Shown in pieces: positions 5,563 to 6,885 of a stretch of DNA of 6,885 bases. The DNA is from Bacillota bacterium (GTDB lineage Bacteria; Bacillota; Clostridia; Peptostreptococcales; Anaerovoracaceae), in contig JAEXBK010000155.1 of NCBI GenBank assembly GCA_023394035.1, positions 1-6,885 of the forward strand, read 5' to 3'. The notes beneath the pieces are model-generated. The model was not told where the DNA came from and did not search any database. It saw nothing but the letters and a program-made list of their open reading frames with translations. Each line of letters opens with the position of its first letter. Within the stretch, counting starts at the first letter, position 1. The position numbers and the translations under genes were made by a program.

Positions 5563-6633
5563 TCAGTCGCACAAAACCTTATACTCGGAATAGCCGTTAT
5601 CGTCCATTTCCTCGTAAGGAATGAATTTGAGTGCCGCACCGTTGATGCAATATCTGAGACCGCCTTTGTCTTTTGGACCGTCATCAAAAACATGTCCGAG
5701 GTGAGAATCCGAGCCCTTTGTTCTTATCTCGGTTCTGACCATGCCGTGACTCGTATCGTTCTTTTCTTCAAGCTTATCGCTTAATATAGGCTTTGAAAAG
5801 CTCGGCCATCCGCATCCGCTGTCAAACTTGTCACTTGATGAGAAGAGCGGTTCTCCGGTGATTTTATCTACATATATGCCGCGCCTGTATTCGTTTTCGA
5901 GTGGGCTTGAAAACGGAGCTTCCGTAGCGGAATTTCTCATGACCTCGTAAGCTTCGTCATCTATCTTTTTCTTGATATCCGATTCATCAGGCATCTCATA
6001 CTCTTCGTCTAAGAGCGGTTTTGATGAGAGGCTGAGATCGATATGGCAGTACCCGCCCGGATTTTTTTCAAGATAATCCTGATGATAATCTTCGGCATCG
6101 ACAAAGTTGAGGAGCGGTGCCGTTTCAACAGCAAGCTTACCATATTTTTCGGTTTTTGCCGCAATGATTTTGTCTATGACGGCTTTGTCGGCTTCGTCGA
6201 CATAATATATGCCTGTTCTGTACTGCCTTCCGACATCGTTACCCTGTTTATCGACCGAAGTCGGATCTATTATTCTGAAATAGTGCAGCAGCAGTTCTTC
6301 GAGCGATACTCGCGAAATATCGTAATCGACTTTTACCGTTTCGGAATGGTCGGTTTTTTTGATCTCGTCGTAATTGGTGCTTTCGCTGTTGCCGTTTGCA
6401 TATCCTGTTGTAGTATCAAAGACTCCGTCGATGCGTTTGAAATATCCTTCAACGCCCCAGAAGCAGCCGCCTGCAAGATAAATCGTCCTTTTGTTTGCTT
6501 CGGACACAACTCTGTTTTCCTTTATGTTCATTTCCTGTTCTCCTTTGCTGATATTGTCTGCGCCTTGCATGGCACATCCGCCTAAAAAAGCTGCAACAAG
6601 GACAGAAATCAGCATTACCGTATATTTTTTCAT
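5563..6633 (-). CDS. msrAB: Lipoprotein MsrA-MsrB fusion, peptide methionine sulfoxide reductase
   Basis: This bifunctional enzyme repairs oxidised methionine: MsrA reduces the S- and MsrB the R-sulfoxide. The 356-residue product begins with a lipoprotein signal peptide (MKKYTVMLISVLVAAFLGGC) with lipobox LGGC and lipidated Cys20. It should therefore be anchored on the outer face of the membrane, like the pneumococcal MsrAB2 lipoprotein. The MsrA domain (about 48-205) has GGCFWG (55-60) with catalytic Cys57, HSETVKV (96-102), RQYRTGIYY (136-144) and a probable resolving Cys196 in GGYC. The MsrB domain (about 218-345) has SGCGWPSF (272-279) with probable recycling Cys274, HLGHVFDDGP (311-320) and RYCINGAALKF (327-337) with catalytic Cys329. 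The two zinc CxxC motifs of many MsrBs are absent. Ribosome binding site AAGGAGG is the complement of 6638-6644, four bases from ATG. No dedicated thioredoxin-like or CcdA partner is in the window. Confidence 0.96.
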   Translation of the reverse strand: MKKYTVMLISVLVAAFLGGCAMQGADNISKGEQEMNIKENRVVSEANKRTIYLAGGCFWGVEGYFKRIDGVFDTTTGYANGNSESTNYDEIKKTDHSETVKVDYDISRVSLEELLLHYFRIIDPTSVDKQGNDVGRQYRTGIYYVDEADKAVIDKIIAAKTEKYGKLAVETAPLLNFVDAEDYHQDYLEKNPGGYCHIDLSLSSKPLLDEEYEMPDESDIKKKIDDEAYEVMRNSATEAPFSSPLENEYRRGIYVDKITGEPLFSSSDKFDSGCGWPSFSKPILSDKLEEKNDTSHGMVRTEIRTKGSDSHLGHVFDDGPKDKGGLRYCINGAALKFIPYEEMDDNGYSEYKVLCD

Positions 6634-6733
6634 ATTTCCTCCTTGCGTTACTTGTATTAGTTTATACCCACAGACGGTGAGGGCAATATGTTGAAAAATT
6701 GAAATTATGTAGAGGAGAAATAGGAGTAAAGCC

Positions 6734-6762
6734 TTGATTTTAATACCAATGTTAGATAATAT
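6734..6762 (+). promoter_or_regulatory. Candidate promoter for the repeat-containing ORF
   Basis: TTGATT (6734-6739) is followed after 17 bases by TAATAT (6757-6762), or after 15 by GATAAT (6755-6760), a better hexamer. An alternative pair is TTTTCA (6778-6783) with TATAAA (6800-6805) at 16 bases. The region is so AT-rich that chance matches are expected. At least one of these plausibly drives the ORF starting at 6836. Confidence 0.4.
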
Positions 6763-6777
6763 AAAATAGGTATTAAA
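6739..6777. repeat. Perfect 9-bp inverted repeat in the msrAB / repeat-ORF intergenic region
   Basis: TTTAATACC (6739-6747) and GGTATTAAA (6769-6777) are exact inverted copies separated by 21 bases; half-site centres are 30 bases apart, about three helical turns. The repeat encloses the candidate -10 of the downstream ORF. It could be an operator for a dimeric or tetrameric regulator, or an RNA hairpin. It lacks a T tract and is not a terminator for any gene here. The arms are AT-rich apart from a CC/GG step. Confidence 0.55.
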
Positions 6778-6835
6778 TTTTCATAAATTAATGATATTTT
6801 ATAAAAATATTTTGTAACTAAAGGAGTTGACAGCG

Positions 6836-6885
6836 TTGATAAGAGAAAATATGATTTTATCAGTCAGTCAGTCAGTCAGTCAGTC
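6836..6885 (+). CDS. 5' end of an unidentified, probably phase-variable gene (partial)
   Basis: A good Shine-Dalgarno AAGGAG (6821-6826) lies nine bases before TTG 6836. The frame reads M-I-R-E-N-M-I-L and then enters the TCAG repeat, where it encodes repeating Ser-Val-Ser-Gln up to the window edge. A second in-frame start, ATG 6851, is 24 bases from the Shine-Dalgarno. Because the repeat unit is not a multiple of three, loss or gain of units would shift the downstream frame and switch the product on or off. Such repeats near gene starts are known in phase-variable surface and modification genes; H. influenzae mod, a type III DNA methyltransferase gene, carries AGTC repeats. The function here cannot be told, because the body of the gene lies beyond the window. 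No signal peptide is visible before the repeat. The gene is divergent from msrAB. Confidence 0.6.
   Translation, partial: MIRENMILSVSQSVSQ
6860..6885 (+). repeat. TCAG tetranucleotide tandem repeat (at least 6.5 copies, cut by the window edge)
   Basis: Six full TCAG units plus TC run without a mismatch from 6860 to the last base, so the true length is unknown. On the plus strand all three frames are open and give the same SVSQ periodic peptide. On the minus strand the complementary CTGA array contains TGA in every frame. The tract is therefore compatible with coding only to the right. It is a typical substrate for slipped-strand mispairing. Confidence 0.95.

Noticed and set aside
5518..5784. 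88-codon plus-strand frame after pnp
   Set aside because: It starts inside the pnp terminator loop and runs antisense to the MsrB domain; no ribosome binding site is visible.
6043..6585. 180-codon plus-strand open frame opposite msrAB
   Set aside because: It is antisense to intact MsrA coding sequence with conserved catalytic motifs and shows no family features of its own.
6661..6732. Minus-strand promoter for msrAB (TATAAA opposite 6661-6666, or CATAAT opposite 6704-6709)
   Set aside because: Neither has a -35 hexamer at 16-18 bases (TTGCCC at 14, TTTACT at 15). A promoter must lie hereabouts, but the sequence does not single one out.
6860..6885. Tandem repeat as a CRISPR array
   Set aside because: The unit is 4 bp with no spacers; it is a simple microsatellite.

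Overview
The window looks like a chromosomal core segment of a low-to-moderate GC Gram-positive bacterium, most likely Bacillota, class Clostridia. The reasons are strong AAGGAGG-type ribosome binding sites, a PyrR-type RNA attenuator ahead of pyrR, a Gram-positive-type LexA operator (CGAAC-N4-GTTY), compact sigma-70-like promoters, and proteins that resemble Bacillus and Clostridia homologues. The species cannot be named from the sequence alone.

Layout, left to right. (1) Positions 1-2090 hold a pyrimidine salvage and control unit: a PyrR-responsive transcription attenuator, pyrR and a uracil permease gene (uraA/pyrP class), closed by a strong hairpin terminator. PyrR would bind the leader RNA when UMP/UTP is plentiful and stop transcription before its own gene and the permease. 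(2) Positions 2100-2853 hold lexA with its own promoter. A LexA box overlaps the -35 element, the classic autoregulated SOS repressor arrangement. (3) Positions 2890-5550 hold rpsO (ribosomal protein S15) and pnp (polynucleotide phosphorylase), the widely conserved rpsO-pnp pair. A good promoter and a structured leader precede rpsO, a terminator-like hairpin lies between the genes, and a long bidirectional terminator follows pnp. (4) Positions 5563-6633, minus strand, hold a fused MsrA-MsrB methionine sulfoxide reductase with a lipoprotein signal peptide, convergent with pnp and sharing its terminator. (5) Positions 6634-6885 are an AT-rich divergent intergenic region leading to the start of a plus-strand reading frame. 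That frame runs directly into a TCAG tetranucleotide repeat, which continues to the window edge.

Most of the window is well-understood housekeeping DNA. The most unusual part is the right-hand edge. A ribosome binding site and in-frame TTG/ATG starts lead within eight codons into at least 6.5 copies of a 4-bp repeat. The repeat is open in all three plus-strand frames and closed in all minus-strand frames, the typical architecture of a phase-variable (contingency) gene. Its product lies outside the window. A second point of interest is the rpsO leader, whose apical loop carries a CUCC complementary to the rpsO Shine-Dalgarno sequence. This suggests a pseudoknot-based S15 autoregulatory switch.
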